This document shows positions 43,643-52,039 of a stretch of 64,000 bases of DNA, piece after piece. Under the pieces are notes generated by a model that saw nothing but the letters and a program-made list of their open reading frames with translations, ran no database searches and was not told where the DNA came from. The translations under genes were made by a program, and so were the position numbers. Within the stretch, counting starts at the first letter, position 1, and each line of letters begins with the position of its first letter. The stretch is from Candidatus Aenigmatarchaeota archaeon. GTDB taxonomy: Archaea; Aenigmatarchaeota; Aenigmatarchaeia; CG10238-14; SCSR01. The stretch lies in the NCBI GenBank assembly GCA_016187415.1, contig JACPJT010000004.1:103135-167134 (forward strand). The letters are read 5' to 3'.

Positions 43643-44515
43643 ATGATAAGCTATAATGCGATAGCCACGGTTTTATTTGGCGACTTTGTAGACAGAATCG
43701 GGGACAACTTCAAATTTCTTAGAGAGAGCCTGTATAAGGCGGATGTCAAAATACCGTTTAGGACTTATCTCAGCGTGACCTTTCTAGACAGCATTGTGGT
43801 TTATTTGTTCTCATTGCTCCTGTTTTCTGTGGGATCGCTTTTCATAAAAATGCAGCTCTTATACAAGATTTTCCTGCTGCTATACCTGCCCTTCCAACTT
43901 GCTTTATTGGCTGCCGTGATATTGGTATTGTATCCCTATCAAAAGGTGTTGAATCGCAAGAAAAACATAGACATAAACATGCCGTTCGCACTGACGCATA
44001 TGGGTGCGATTGCGGAATCTGGCGTTCCTCCTTATACGATATTCAAACTGATGGGAAATTTTGAAGAATATGGGGAGATATCGCGCGAGATGAAATTGCT
44101 GGTCAGGAATGTTGACACGTTTGGCATTGATCCGCTGACGGCTGTCAGGGAACTGGCTGAAAGAACACCCAGCAATCAGTTGAGACAGATACTTCTGGGC
44201 ATCATCAACGCCACCGAAAGCGGCGGTGACGTCAAGACGTATATCAAAAATGCCGGGCAGCAGGCCCTGTTTGATTGGAAATTGAAAAGAGAAAAATTCA
44301 TGCAACAGCTTTCTGCGTATGCCGAATTCTATACCGGTATTCTGATTGCGGCACCGTTGTTCCTTATTGCGCTGTTCGCAGTTATGAATATGATCCAGCC
44401 TACTATTGGAGGGTTCGATATTTTAACATTGACCAAATTGAGCATCTACATCCTAGTGCCGTTCCTGAACATCGCATTCTTGGTATTCTTGAAAAGTGTG
44501 GAGGTTGAAATGTAA
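43643..44515 (+). CDS. pilus membrane platform protein (T2SSF/TadC-like), first
   Basis: 290 residues. Two N-terminal membrane helices (IVVYLFSLLLFSVGSLFI and LLLYLPFQLALLAAVILVLY), a cytosolic T2SSF bundle (LTHMGAIAESGVPPYTIFKL, then LRQILLGIINATESGGD) and two C-terminal helices. It converts ATPase motion into pilin extrusion. Its stop overlaps the next start by one base (TAATG). Confidence 0.85.
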   Translation: MISYNAIATVLFGDFVDRIGDNFKFLRESLYKADVKIPFRTYLSVTFLDSIVVYLFSLLLFSVGSLFIKMQLLYKIFLLLYLPFQLALLAAVILVLYPYQKVLNRKKNIDINMPFALTHMGAIAESGVPPYTIFKLMGNFEEYGEISREMKLLVRNVDTFGIDPLTAVRELAERTPSNQLRQILLGIINATESGGDVKTYIKNAGQQALFDWKLKREKFMQQLSAYAEFYTGILIAAPLFLIALFAVMNMIQPTIGGFDILTLTKLSIYILVPFLNIAFLVFLKSVEVEM

Positions 44516-45348
44516 TGGCTAGGTTTCTGTACATGGTGCTGGGCGCTTTTGGCGTATACGTTGCATTTGCCGCACTTAATTATTTCTATCTCTCGCATGT
44601 AAGCGCATATTCCGTTACATTTTACGTTATCGGCGGTATAGTTATCGGCTCGCCGCTGATTGTCATCAAATATCTTGAGAACAAAAAGGTGAAGGAAATT
44701 GAAGAAAACTTTCCTGTATTCCTTCAGGATTTAGTCGAATCAATAAGGGGCGGTATGACGCTCCCCCAGTCGTTTAAGGCAATCTCAGTGAACCAGTACG
44801 GCGCCCTGACACCATTGGTCAAGAGAATGGCCGCGCAAATGGATTGGGGAATAACTGTGGAAACTGCCTTGCTAAGGTTCTCGCAGGAAACGCATTCGAA
44901 ACTGATATCAAGAATAGTATCGACTGCGATAGAAAGCAACAAGTTTGGTGGAAAACTTGTAGAAACATTTGAAGCGCTTAGCGGTACTGCTGTAGAAGTT
45001 GAAAGATTGAGGGATGAAAGAAGACTTTACCTGAATTCCCAAGTTGTAACCGGATATATCATATTCTTTGTATTCCTAGGTGTTATTGTGGGGTTGGAAA
45101 AATTCCTTGTACCCAGCCTTGGCCAGGTATCGAGCCAGAGTCTGACTCAGATATCATCCGGCGGTTCTGCCGCACCCGTTAATCTGACAGAAGAATATGG
45201 CGGAATTTTCAGAAACTTGATTGTGCTTCAAGGACTGTTTGCTGGGCTGACCGTAGGCAAGATGTCCGAAGGTGCTATAGTCGCGGGAATCAAGCACAGT
45301 GTGATCATGATAGTTGCAGGAATACTCGTGTTCCTAATTGTCGGTTAA
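44515..45348 (+). CDS. pilus membrane platform protein (T2SSF/TadC-like), second
   Basis: 277 residues with two N-terminal helices, a T2SSF domain (FLQDLVESIRGGMTLPQSFK) and three C-terminal hydrophobic segments ending SVIMIVAGILVFLIVG. Two tandem half-size platform proteins replace a single FlaJ, as in other archaeal Tad-like systems. The stop lies at the left edge of the solitary cassette at 45.4 kb. Confidence 0.85.
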   Translation: MARFLYMVLGAFGVYVAFAALNYFYLSHVSAYSVTFYVIGGIVIGSPLIVIKYLENKKVKEIEENFPVFLQDLVESIRGGMTLPQSFKAISVNQYGALTPLVKRMAAQMDWGITVETALLRFSQETHSKLISRIVSTAIESNKFGGKLVETFEALSGTAVEVERLRDERRLYLNSQVVTGYIIFFVFLGVIVGLEKFLVPSLGQVSSQSLTQISSGGSAAPVNLTEEYGGIFRNLIVLQGLFAGLTVGKMSEGAIVAGIKHSVIMIVAGILVFLIVG

Positions 45349-45390
45349 AGTATGCGGTTCTGAAAGTTCGAGGGGGAATCTGAGTGAAAG

Positions 45391-45418
45391 AAATCCTAAA
45401 GTCGCTGTTAAGTGGCCT
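45391..45418 (+). other. Xer/dif-like core site (second solitary cassette, left)
   Basis: Left arm AAATCCTAAAG (weak), centre TCGCTG, right arm TTAAGTGGCCT. Confidence 0.45.
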
Positions 45419-45935
45419 GAAGAAAGTGAAGATCCGAACACAGCGAGAGAGTCGTTGTGCCAAAATTAAGAAGTTCGACCCGCGAGAGAAGGGGAAAATT
45501 AAAATCGTATTTTGCATCGTTCGCTATAATCAATTTTTTGAAATTCGGAAACTTGCGCTTTTTTTATTAATTGCCAAGGTTTACGTTCTAATGCTAGTCT
45601 ATATCCACTAGCGCCATCACTATGCTTAGTAAGATTATACGGATTTCCACAAATTGCTAAATAATAGGAAGAATCTGTTACAGCCCAATGGTGCATATTC
45701 CTAATTCTACTACGTTTTCCTAGGAATTTATTATAATAAGGGGATATAATTATATCGCCAGTTTCTATTATTCCATCAGCACGCAATTCTTCAAATGTTC
45801 TAAACCCTCTACCTTTTACAGTATCTGTCATGTTGGTTATCATAAAAAGAGATTGATAGTTAACTTTAAAACCAGATGATAGTGGAGGTAACGAACGGAC
45901 CGATATAATACAAGCGCAACGATTTCATTTAACAG
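45405..45935. mobile_element. second solitary integron-like cassette
   Basis: The left end module shares GTGCCAAAAT and the GTTCGACCCGCGAG-like end with the 115-bp repeats at 29 and 30 kb. The right end (GGAGGTAACGAACGG, then GCGCAACGATTTCATTTAA) parallels 30102-30148. It holds one minus-strand gene and separates the pilus platform genes from two pilin genes. Confidence 0.55.
45499..45843 (-). CDS. hypothetical cassette protein, 114 aa
   Basis: Not recognised. It contains MHHWAVTDSSYYLAICG and GASGYRLALERKPWQL, which suggest a small enzyme-like alpha/beta fold; a His-containing HHWA motif recalls NlpC/P60 or LRAT-like folds, without certainty. The start may be MTDTVKGRG at residue 5. It is the only gene of the solitary cassette. 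Confidence 0.5.
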   Translation of the reverse strand: MITNMTDTVKGRGFRTFEELRADGIIETGDIIISPYYNKFLGKRSRIRNMHHWAVTDSSYYLAICGNPYNLTKHSDGASGYRLALERKPWQLIKKAQVSEFQKIDYSERCKIRF

Positions 45936-45949
45936 GATGTCACATCAGC
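45922..45949 (+). other. Xer/dif-like core site (second solitary cassette, right)
   Basis: Left arm ATTTCATTTAA, centre CAGGAT, then unrelated sequence GTCACATCAGC that belongs to the pilin gene. The pilin stop codon (45929-45931) lies within the left arm, so this is probably an insertion junction at the gene's 3' end. Confidence 0.5.
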
Positions 45950-46402
45950 CGATACTGCCGTATCAGTCACACTGCTGCAATTGGTATAGATGAATATCGT
46001 GTTATAATTTGAGGCACTGGAAGCGCCTATGCTGACATTGAATCCGAATACTTGGCCTGGTTTTAATGCCAGGAAATTTCCCGATGAAGTGCCGCCTACA
46101 TCCGTGTCATTCAAGGCATGCGAAATGGTAGTCCCGTTGTTGAAAATTGTCTGCAGTGTCATATTTCCTAATGTTATCCTGCCGTCATTCTTGATTATGC
46201 CGGATATATTGTTGTTGCAATATTTCAAGCTGGTCAACGAGATGGCGCCGTTGCTGCATATTATTTGGGTCTGCCCGCTCTTACTTACCGTACTTGTGGA
46301 AGTTTGTGTGAAACCAGTGACCCAGATGCTAATCAGTCCTCCTACACCTACGGTAAACGCAATCAGCAAAACAGTTGCAACTAGCGGGGATATTCCTTTC
46401 AT
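45929..46402 (-). CDS. archaeal type IV pilin
   Basis: 157 residues. The N-terminus MKGISPLVATVLLIAFTVGVGG is the archaeal pilin_N pattern: a basic head, prepilin peptidase site after the short leader, then the assembly helix. The rest is Ser/Thr/Asn-rich with four cysteines (ICSNG, YCNNN, TNCSS, TSC), suiting an extracellular, disulfide-bonded, glycosylated domain. It probably serves the pilus machine encoded at 41.7-45.3 kb. Confidence 0.85.
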   Translation of the reverse strand: MKGISPLVATVLLIAFTVGVGGLISIWVTGFTQTSTSTVSKSGQTQIICSNGAISLTSLKYCNNNISGIIKNDGRITLGNMTLQTIFNNGTTISHALNDTDVGGTSSGNFLALKPGQVFGFNVSIGASSASNYNTIFIYTNCSSVTDTAVSADVTSC

Positions 46403-46406
46403 AATT

Positions 46407-46749
46407 TTACCTTGTGCACGAGTTTGACCTGCTCAATTCCGGACAGTTTGACTTTATTAACAAATTGGAGAAATCAGAAGATATAGCTGTTAGCGTATAG
46501 CTTTTCACGGTATTTGCCGCAAGGCTGTCGTTTAACGGGATTGGATTTGATATGGTGCCGTTTGTGTATTGTGTTGTAATTGCACAACAAGAATTCGAAC
46601 TGCGCCAGCCTGCACTGTGCTGTCGTTGTGTTTTCGCCCGGCAACGTATTAGAGACGAATGTCGAACTCCAATAAGCCAGCACACCCGCAATTGTCATTG
46701 TAATCGCTATCAGGAGAACAGATGCCACTATAGGCGAGATTCCTTTCAT
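46407..46749 (-). pseudogene. archaeal type IV pilin, frameshifted
   Basis: It starts MKGISPIVASVLLIAITMTI, a pilin N-terminus nearly identical to its neighbour's, and continues to FEFLLCNYNT. The matching second half (QYTNGTISNPIPLNDSLAAN onward) is in the next frame and ends at 46407. A one- or two-base change at about 46573-46590 breaks the gene. It lies 4 bases upstream of the intact pilin, a tandem duplication. Confidence 0.7.
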
Positions 46750-46842
46750 CTTATCAAATTTAACTTGTGTTTTACGCCAAATAAATATTTTAAAGCGCCC
46801 TTTTGAGAAAGTTTATTAGCCGCCGATTGCAAAAAGATAAGT

Positions 46843-47382
46843 ATGGCCAGAAAGAAACTCGATTCCTTGAAGATTTACAAGATCGTTAGTGTGATTGCAA
46901 TAATAGTTGCTATAATAGCGTTGGCGAGACCTTATTTGACAAGCACGGAAGTGGTGACAAAACTCCTGCCCATAAGCGAACTGTCGACGCAGGGGTACAC
47001 AAAAGTCGATGTTCAGGTCTCTTCTGACGGAAACACAGGCACAGTCACCATTCAGGGCAATTGTTACCAAATTAATGCAAACACGGAACTATCGCAAGTC
47101 GAATCCATAGCGAACGGCCAAGAAGGCAAGGTGGGATTCAGACCGGATTCGCATGATCTGATAAAAGATGCCTTGGACGGATTTGACATTAAAGTGGTGA
47201 TGGTCAAAATCGTTGACATGCAAAACAACACATTCATAGGCAGGCTTGTTCTAAAGCAAGACGGGAAGATAGTCAGTTTGGATTCAAAGCCAAGTGACGG
47301 CATTGCTGTGGCTGTAAGATACGGCGCGCCTGTCTATATCAAAGATGATTTGCTAAAGTCGCAAGGAAAGAATATCTGCTGA
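46843..47382 (+). CDS. membrane-anchored DUF151 (bifunctional nuclease-like) protein
   Basis: 179 residues. One N-terminal membrane helix (IVSVIAIIVAIIALARPYL), a linker domain, then the DUF151 fold: FRPDSHDLIKDALDGFDIKV, FIGRLVL and DSKPSDGIAVAVRYGAPVYI. DUF151 proteins include a plant/bacterial bifunctional nuclease. The anchor suggests an extracytoplasmic or membrane-proximal role. It diverges from the pilin pair. Confidence 0.75.
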   Translation: MARKKLDSLKIYKIVSVIAIIVAIIALARPYLTSTEVVTKLLPISELSTQGYTKVDVQVSSDGNTGTVTIQGNCYQINANTELSQVESIANGQEGKVGFRPDSHDLIKDALDGFDIKVVMVKIVDMQNNTFIGRLVLKQDGKIVSLDSKPSDGIAVAVRYGAPVYIKDDLLKSQGKNIC

Positions 47383-47418
47383 ACTGGTTTTATAAATGTT
47401 GTCGGACATTCTACCCTA

Positions 47419-47928
47419 ATGGCAGAATACCGCATAAGGGAATACCAGGAAATCTTTCAGAAGCTTGTCAGCGATTTGCGCAAAATTGACGATGCCGAAT
47501 TCAGTTACTCAATATCAAATTCTCTGTTGAAAAGAATCGTTGCGTTGAAACTAGAAGAGGCTGCAGCAGAAGGACCTGTTCCTATAGCGTATATGCCGCT
47601 TGCCGACCATGCAGAAGCCGTTGTCAAGGGTGTGAAGGACGGATTCAGGAAAGTTCCTGATAAACAAAGGATAAAAACGGATTTTATTGTAGGGACATGC
47701 TATCCCGGAGAAACCGATTATTACCGTGGTTTTGTGCCGAGCATCTATGAACGCATCGACGATGAACTTAAAGATTATATCAGGAAAGGACTGTCAATGC
47801 CGCCTGTCTGGATATTCGCCCTTGACTACAACGGCGAGAAAAGAGGTTTCGTGATTGACGGCCACGGCAGGACAAGCCTTACAAATTGCATCGGATTGAA
47901 AGAAATTGATGTAGTTATATTCCCGTGA
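47419..47928 (+). CDS. ParB/sulfiredoxin-like domain protein
   Basis: 169 residues. The end carries GFVIDGHGRTSLTNCIGLKE, the ParB-like nucleotide-binding box (DGHHR type, here DGHGR). A YKI/strand segment near YMPLADHAEAVVKGVKDGF precedes it. Solo ParB-like domains are often NTP-dependent enzymes. It follows the DUF151 gene by 36 bases in the same direction. Confidence 0.6.
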   Translation: MAEYRIREYQEIFQKLVSDLRKIDDAEFSYSISNSLLKRIVALKLEEAAAEGPVPIAYMPLADHAEAVVKGVKDGFRKVPDKQRIKTDFIVGTCYPGETDYYRGFVPSIYERIDDELKDYIRKGLSMPPVWIFALDYNGEKRGFVIDGHGRTSLTNCIGLKEIDVVIFP

Positions 47929-47930
47929 AT

Positions 47931-48209
47931 TTACTTTTTCAACGCGTCTTTGAATTTGTCTTTGAACTCTTTGGCTTCGTCTATCAGTTTTCCAGTTGCT
48001 TTCTCCAACGCGGTTTCGGGCGAGCCTCTTGAAGTCTCAACTAGAATTTTCGGTTTGGCCAAATAAGGATGTTCCATGATTGAAGCCGACTCCTTTACGC
48101 TGGAGTCTTCCCACAGCTTGTCTTTTACCATATTTGCAAAGGCTATAGTCTCGCCGTCTAGTTCAACAAGCAGTTTCTTGTCAGTGCCCTCGATTTTTTT
48201 AAGCTCCAT
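47931..48209 (-). CDS. rpo11: DNA-directed RNA polymerase subunit Rpo11 (RpoL)
   Basis: 92-residue assembly subunit that dimerises with Rpo3, equivalent to eukaryotic Rpb11. It has the family order: MELKKIEGTDKKLLVELDGE, the helix ANMVKDKLWEDSSV, the strand MEHPYLAKPKILVETSRGSP and a long C-terminal amphipathic helix. It starts 30 bases after the small membrane gene and reads in the same direction. Confidence 0.88.
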   Translation of the reverse strand: MELKKIEGTDKKLLVELDGETIAFANMVKDKLWEDSSVKESASIMEHPYLAKPKILVETSRGSPETALEKATGKLIDEAKEFKDKFKDALKK

Positions 48210-48242
48210 TAATTCACCTATAAAGTTTGTCTGGAAGAGTAT

Positions 48243-48497
48243 TTAAAGTCTTGGTATGCCGAATGCAATAATAGCTATGGCTGCGTGCACTGCTACGGAA
48301 ATGAAGAAAACCCACCACCAATAGCAATGCGTTGTATAGAATCTCTTATACCAATCATTCTGCCATAGAAATTCAGCCAATTTTTTTCCCATCATGCATC
48401 TGCATGTAAAAAATACAAGAAACATGGACAACAAATTCGTTATGCCGAGAACGAATGTAATACTCGGACCGTATATCAAAAGAAAATCCAAGACCAT
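48243..48497 (-). CDS. small membrane protein, 84 aa
   Basis: Two or three membrane helices (FVLGITNLLSMFLVFFTC and WWVFFISVAVHAAIAIIAFG) separated by an aromatic-rich loop with paired cysteines. No family recognised. It lies between tRNA-Arg and rpo11 and may share a transcript with rpo11. Confidence 0.6.
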   Translation of the reverse strand: MVLDFLLIYGPSITFVLGITNLLSMFLVFFTCRCMMGKKLAEFLWQNDWYKRFYTTHCYWWWVFFISVAVHAAIAIIAFGIPRL

Positions 48498-48533
48498 AAC
48501 ATTAAATAATCTTGTTGGTGTTTATAAGTATAT

Positions 48534-48623
48534 GGCCCCGTGTGGAAATCGGATATCCGGCAAGGCTTCGGACCTTGAGTTAGGAAAGGTCCCTCAAAGA
48601 GGGTTCGAGTCCCTCCGGGGTCA
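48534..48623 (+). tRNA. tRNA-Arg(TCG) with 21-nt variable region (probable non-canonical intron)
   Basis: Acceptor GGCCCCG/CGGGGTC, discriminator A. D arm TGGA/TCCG with GG in the loop. Anticodon arm CAAGG-CTTCGGA-CCTTG (anticodon TCG). T arm GAGGG-TTCGAGT-CCCTC. Between anticodon and T stems are 21 nt where Arg tRNAs have 4-5. This extra sequence holds CCTTGAG and AAGGTCC segments that could form competing helices. Arg tRNAs are class I, so an intron of about 16 nt in the variable loop is the simplest reading. Confidence 0.75.
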
Positions 48624-49679
48624 TCTAACCTTAGGTAAGTTTCCTCTGCTTACTGTTGGCCCGACCTGACCGTTATATCTAGAATTGTAAACAGATTCGC
48701 ATTCGGGATGCAACTCTTCAAAAAGCAATCTGCAAGCAAAATCACCAGCTTTAACATGCCTCGGTATACTAGAAACGATCTCTAATGTTATCGAATGTTT
48801 GGAACCCGGCCAATGATAAGGCGCATTCAGATGTGTCCTATACGAATCTAGCGGCATGATACCAAGCTCGTGCAGCACACCTGCATGCCTTTTGCCGATA
48901 CCAACTGTTTCCTGTGTTGAGGCCAGGTAAAATCGTCCGGACTCAAGGACGTAACCGTGCGTAATATCAACTTCGTCAAAACATCCACTGCTGTCCTTAG
49001 CGGGATTTATGGTCTTCCCATTATATCTCAATAGTTTTGGGTGGAATGTGAGAATCAGCGAATCGGAATATATTACCGGACTGCCACCAGAAACATCAAT
49101 ATCACCATTTCTAATGCCCTCCTTGATTTCTTCTGTGAAAAGCTTTCTTGAAGGTTCTACAACCATCTGGCACATGGGGTAGTTTTTGGGCAGTTCGATA
49201 TGAGTGCCGTAAGTGTTTATCACCAAGAAAGGCTTTCCTTCGAATGCGTCAGCCTTATCCAATTTTTCTTCCGAATACTGTACCCTAAGACCATTTCTTG
49301 CAGAACTGCTTCTTGTTGCAATCTGGGTGTGAACGCCCCTTTGGATTGTTATGTTCTCAGCCGTTTGCGCATAGTATTGTTTATTTGGTTCAAGAACCCA
49401 ACGACCATCAGTTTCAGGTACTTTATCGCCAAAACGAGCAACATACTGATCGAAAGGCAGCGCGCCAGGCTCTTCCATCTTCTCTAGCATTTCAAGAAAT
49501 GTCTCGCATCTGTTTAATTTGTCGACTTCTTGGTTATGTAAAAAGTGTGCTTGTGCGTTGCTTCTAAACAGCTGGTTACCAATATGAAGGTCTATTGATG
49601 CTGGCCCTATTTGGGGCGATGGCCCTACTTTTAACAATCCCCTTCCTATGTAGTCCTTTATACTACTGTCTGATAGCAT
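48621..49679 (-). CDS. dCTP deaminase/dUTPase-family protein, two-domain
   Basis: 352 residues. The first domain opens IGPASIDLHIGNQLFRSN and has ATRSSSARNGLRV, the Dcd signature with the Ser-Arg nucleotide site. The second half repeats the fold (YVLESGRFYLASTQETVGI, then HSITLEIVS). Tandem-domain dCTP deaminases occur in some bacteria. It supplies dUMP and removes dUTP. The stop codon overlaps the last three bases of the tRNA-Arg gene on the other strand. Confidence 0.8.
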   Translation of the reverse strand: MLSDSSIKDYIGRGLLKVGPSPQIGPASIDLHIGNQLFRSNAQAHFLHNQEVDKLNRCETFLEMLEKMEEPGALPFDQYVARFGDKVPETDGRWVLEPNKQYYAQTAENITIQRGVHTQIATRSSSARNGLRVQYSEEKLDKADAFEGKPFLVINTYGTHIELPKNYPMCQMVVEPSRKLFTEEIKEGIRNGDIDVSGGSPVIYSDSLILTFHPKLLRYNGKTINPAKDSSGCFDEVDITHGYVLESGRFYLASTQETVGIGKRHAGVLHELGIMPLDSYRTHLNAPYHWPGSKHSITLEIVSSIPRHVKAGDFACRLLFEELHPECESVYNSRYNGQVGPTVSRGNLPKVR

Positions 49680-49776
49680 ATTGATTAGTATGACAATAAG
49701 CTTTTTAAATCGAGTGTGTGTTTGAACATCATAAACTTAAAAGGTTTATCCAAAGAATATAGGATTAGATGATAGC

Positions 49777-50526
49777 ATGAAAGCCGTAATTCTTGCAGGC
49801 GGGCATGGCACCAGGGGGAAGCCGTTTACAGACTACTGGCCAAAACCGATGATACCAATCAATGACAGGCCGACAATCGACTATATAGTGAGATACCTCT
49901 CCAAATCCCCGGAAATAGACGAGATAATCATAATCTGCAATCTGGATAATGACGGGCATGGGAACCAAATAAAGAATTATTTCGAAGGTAAAGAATCATT
50001 ATTGAAAAAAAAGATTACTTATATCGACGACAAGTTTGAAGGCACTGGCGGTGCCTTGCTGAGGGCCAAGGATCTTATTAAAAACGACGACGAGTTCCTT
50101 GTTTGGTTCAGCGACAACCTTTGCGCATTAGATATCGGCTCTCTTGTCAAGTTTTACAGGAACAACCGGAGCATAGGATGCATAGCGGTAACCAAAAGAA
50201 GGAAAGAAGAGTCTGGATTCGTCAAGTTAGATGGCAACGGCGCCATACACGAATTCAAAGAAAAGCCGACTGTGGAACTGAACGAGCCTGAATGTCTGGC
50301 GATATATATCCTCAACAAAAGAATTCTGGATTACATCGAAAAGGAAATAAAACAAAAACCGAGCGTAAACCTGTCTTTTGACATTCTTCAGAAGATGCCG
50401 CCAAATGAAAAACTTTTTGCCTTTGACATAGGCGACAATGACTGGGTTGACATCGAGTCCCCGATAAAAGTTGAGAGAAACATTGATGTTATAAGAAAGA
50501 TTATTGAACAGATGGATATCAATTGA
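49777..50526 (+). CDS. nucleotidyltransferase for sugar phosphates
   Basis: 249 residues with the NTP-transferase signature VILAGGHGTRGKPFTDYWPK (4-23), then FSDNLCALD for metal binding and EFKEKPTVELN. It makes an NDP-sugar from an NTP and sugar 1-phosphate. Length fits glucose- or mannose-1-phosphate types without a left-handed helix domain. The WecB-like epimerase next door suggests surface-glycan or glycoprotein work. Confidence 0.88.
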   Translation: MKAVILAGGHGTRGKPFTDYWPKPMIPINDRPTIDYIVRYLSKSPEIDEIIIICNLDNDGHGNQIKNYFEGKESLLKKKITYIDDKFEGTGGALLRAKDLIKNDDEFLVWFSDNLCALDIGSLVKFYRNNRSIGCIAVTKRRKEESGFVKLDGNGAIHEFKEKPTVELNEPECLAIYILNKRILDYIEKEIKQKPSVNLSFDILQKMPPNEKLFAFDIGDNDWVDIESPIKVERNIDVIRKIIEQMDIN

Positions 50527-50543
50527 AACTTCCATAATACGAA

Positions 50544-51971
50544 CTAGAGATAGGAAAAATCAAGGTCTTTCTCTTTCCACAAGTTAAGGACTTCATGCGC
50601 CCAGCGGAATGGCCTGGAACCGTTTGCCATAGACTCTAAAAATATTTTGGCTATTTTATTCCCGACATTCTTCCCGTAAAGCTTGTTTGGTTTCGCCAGG
50701 GTTTTCCTGATTTCATCCGAATTGTGCACATGCTCCACCATCTTGGCAATCCATTCTTTGCTGGTAGGGGGAATCAAAATATTTGTATGCGCCTTGAAAA
50801 CAGTCTCTGGCCTGTCTGTGCTGAATCTGCAAGTCAGGCAAGCAACTTTTCCCAGTTCATTCAGTTCTTCCTGCATCGAACCGGAATCCGTAAGTTCCGC
50901 GAAGCATTTTCCCGAATTCAAGAATTCAATGACATGGGCGTATTTCGGCCAGACACCGGTAAAAAGAAAGTTGTCTTTTTTATTCAGATCTAAAAGGATT
51001 TTCCTCATGCCATACTGTTCCAATGCCGTTTTGGTGGCGTTGAGCTCTATGAAACATATATTATAACCCTTCTCGACAAGGTCCTTTACTCCGCCTATAA
51101 TTGCTTCGAATCTTCTAGGAGTCAGGTTCTCCCTCCTATGCATGTCGACCCTTATCCAATCGTCTTTCTTTTCCAGCTTGGGATAGGCATCGAAAACGCC
51201 GATTTCACTTTTTTCCTTCATTTTTGCTGCTGCAGCGTCAACAATGGAATTTCCTACGACAAATACCCTATCGCTAGGATACCCTTCCCTGAGTAAATGT
51301 TCTTGATTTAATTCTGTCGGGGCAAACAGAAATTCCGAACCGGCACCAGATACAAACGTATCCCACTGTTCTGGGAACGGTTCGTTTCTCAGAATATGCC
51401 AATCACCATACCATTGATCATTGATGAATTTTTCTACGTTTACAGGCTTTTCGGAAATGTTTTTCATGCTGTTTGGCGCCATGGCCCTTAAGCCGGCCTC
51501 ATTCTGCGCTACCTTTTCGTTTCTGGAAAACATCCAGCCGATCGGCGCAACCGCGGCCACCAGCGTATCGCCGTGCACCACTGGCAACACTGTTACACCC
51601 GGCCAATTCTGCTTCAGGTATTTCCCAAACCATCCTATTTTTGTGATAAGCTCTGAACTTTTTTGGAGCAGTTCCCCTCTTACGGCCAAATCGCAGGCGA
51701 ATCTCTCTCTTAACCCAAACTCGTCCAAACCATGCCCTACTATCTCGTCATAGTGCTGCCCTGTATGAATTACGAAATTTGGAATACCTAATTTTTCGCA
51801 TGCCGTCAGAATGCTCCACTGCTTATAAAAATCGGGCTTTGTAGCAGTAACGACGGCGATGACCCACTTTTTTCCCGCCTTCGCTTTTTCCATAGTTTCT
51901 TTTATTTTTTCTTCGTGCAGGGTAATCGGAAGCATATGGTTGTCTTCAAATGGATTTACTTGCCTTGCCAT
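50544..51971 (-). CDS. UDP-N-acetylglucosamine 2-epimerase-like protein
   Basis: Non-hydrolysing epimerase fold (GT-B) interconverting UDP-GlcNAc and UDP-ManNAc. Family marks are visible: IHTGQHYDE, VVHGDTLVAA, DMHRREN, TDSGSMQEEL and a later FSTDRPET. At 475 residues it is about 100 longer than WecB, with an N-terminal extension (about 1-35) and insertions around 155-215. It converges with the nucleotidyltransferase gene. Confidence 0.85.
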   Translation of the reverse strand: MARQVNPFEDNHMLPITLHEEKIKETMEKAKAGKKWVIAVVTATKPDFYKQWSILTACEKLGIPNFVIHTGQHYDEIVGHGLDEFGLRERFACDLAVRGELLQKSSELITKIGWFGKYLKQNWPGVTVLPVVHGDTLVAAVAPIGWMFSRNEKVAQNEAGLRAMAPNSMKNISEKPVNVEKFINDQWYGDWHILRNEPFPEQWDTFVSGAGSEFLFAPTELNQEHLLREGYPSDRVFVVGNSIVDAAAAKMKEKSEIGVFDAYPKLEKKDDWIRVDMHRRENLTPRRFEAIIGGVKDLVEKGYNICFIELNATKTALEQYGMRKILLDLNKKDNFLFTGVWPKYAHVIEFLNSGKCFAELTDSGSMQEELNELGKVACLTCRFSTDRPETVFKAHTNILIPPTSKEWIAKMVEHVHNSDEIRKTLAKPNKLYGKNVGNKIAKIFLESMANGSRPFRWAHEVLNLWKEKDLDFSYL

Positions 51972-52039
51972 TATGATAATTAAATGCGTTAATTATATAA
52001 ATCAACCGAAGATGTTAATATTAAACCCGAAATAATTAT

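Noticed and set aside
48534..48623. tRNA-Leu or tRNA-Ser on account of the long variable region
   Set aside because: No Leu or Ser anticodon can be placed in a seven-base loop; the TCG loop and D loop are those of tRNA-Arg.
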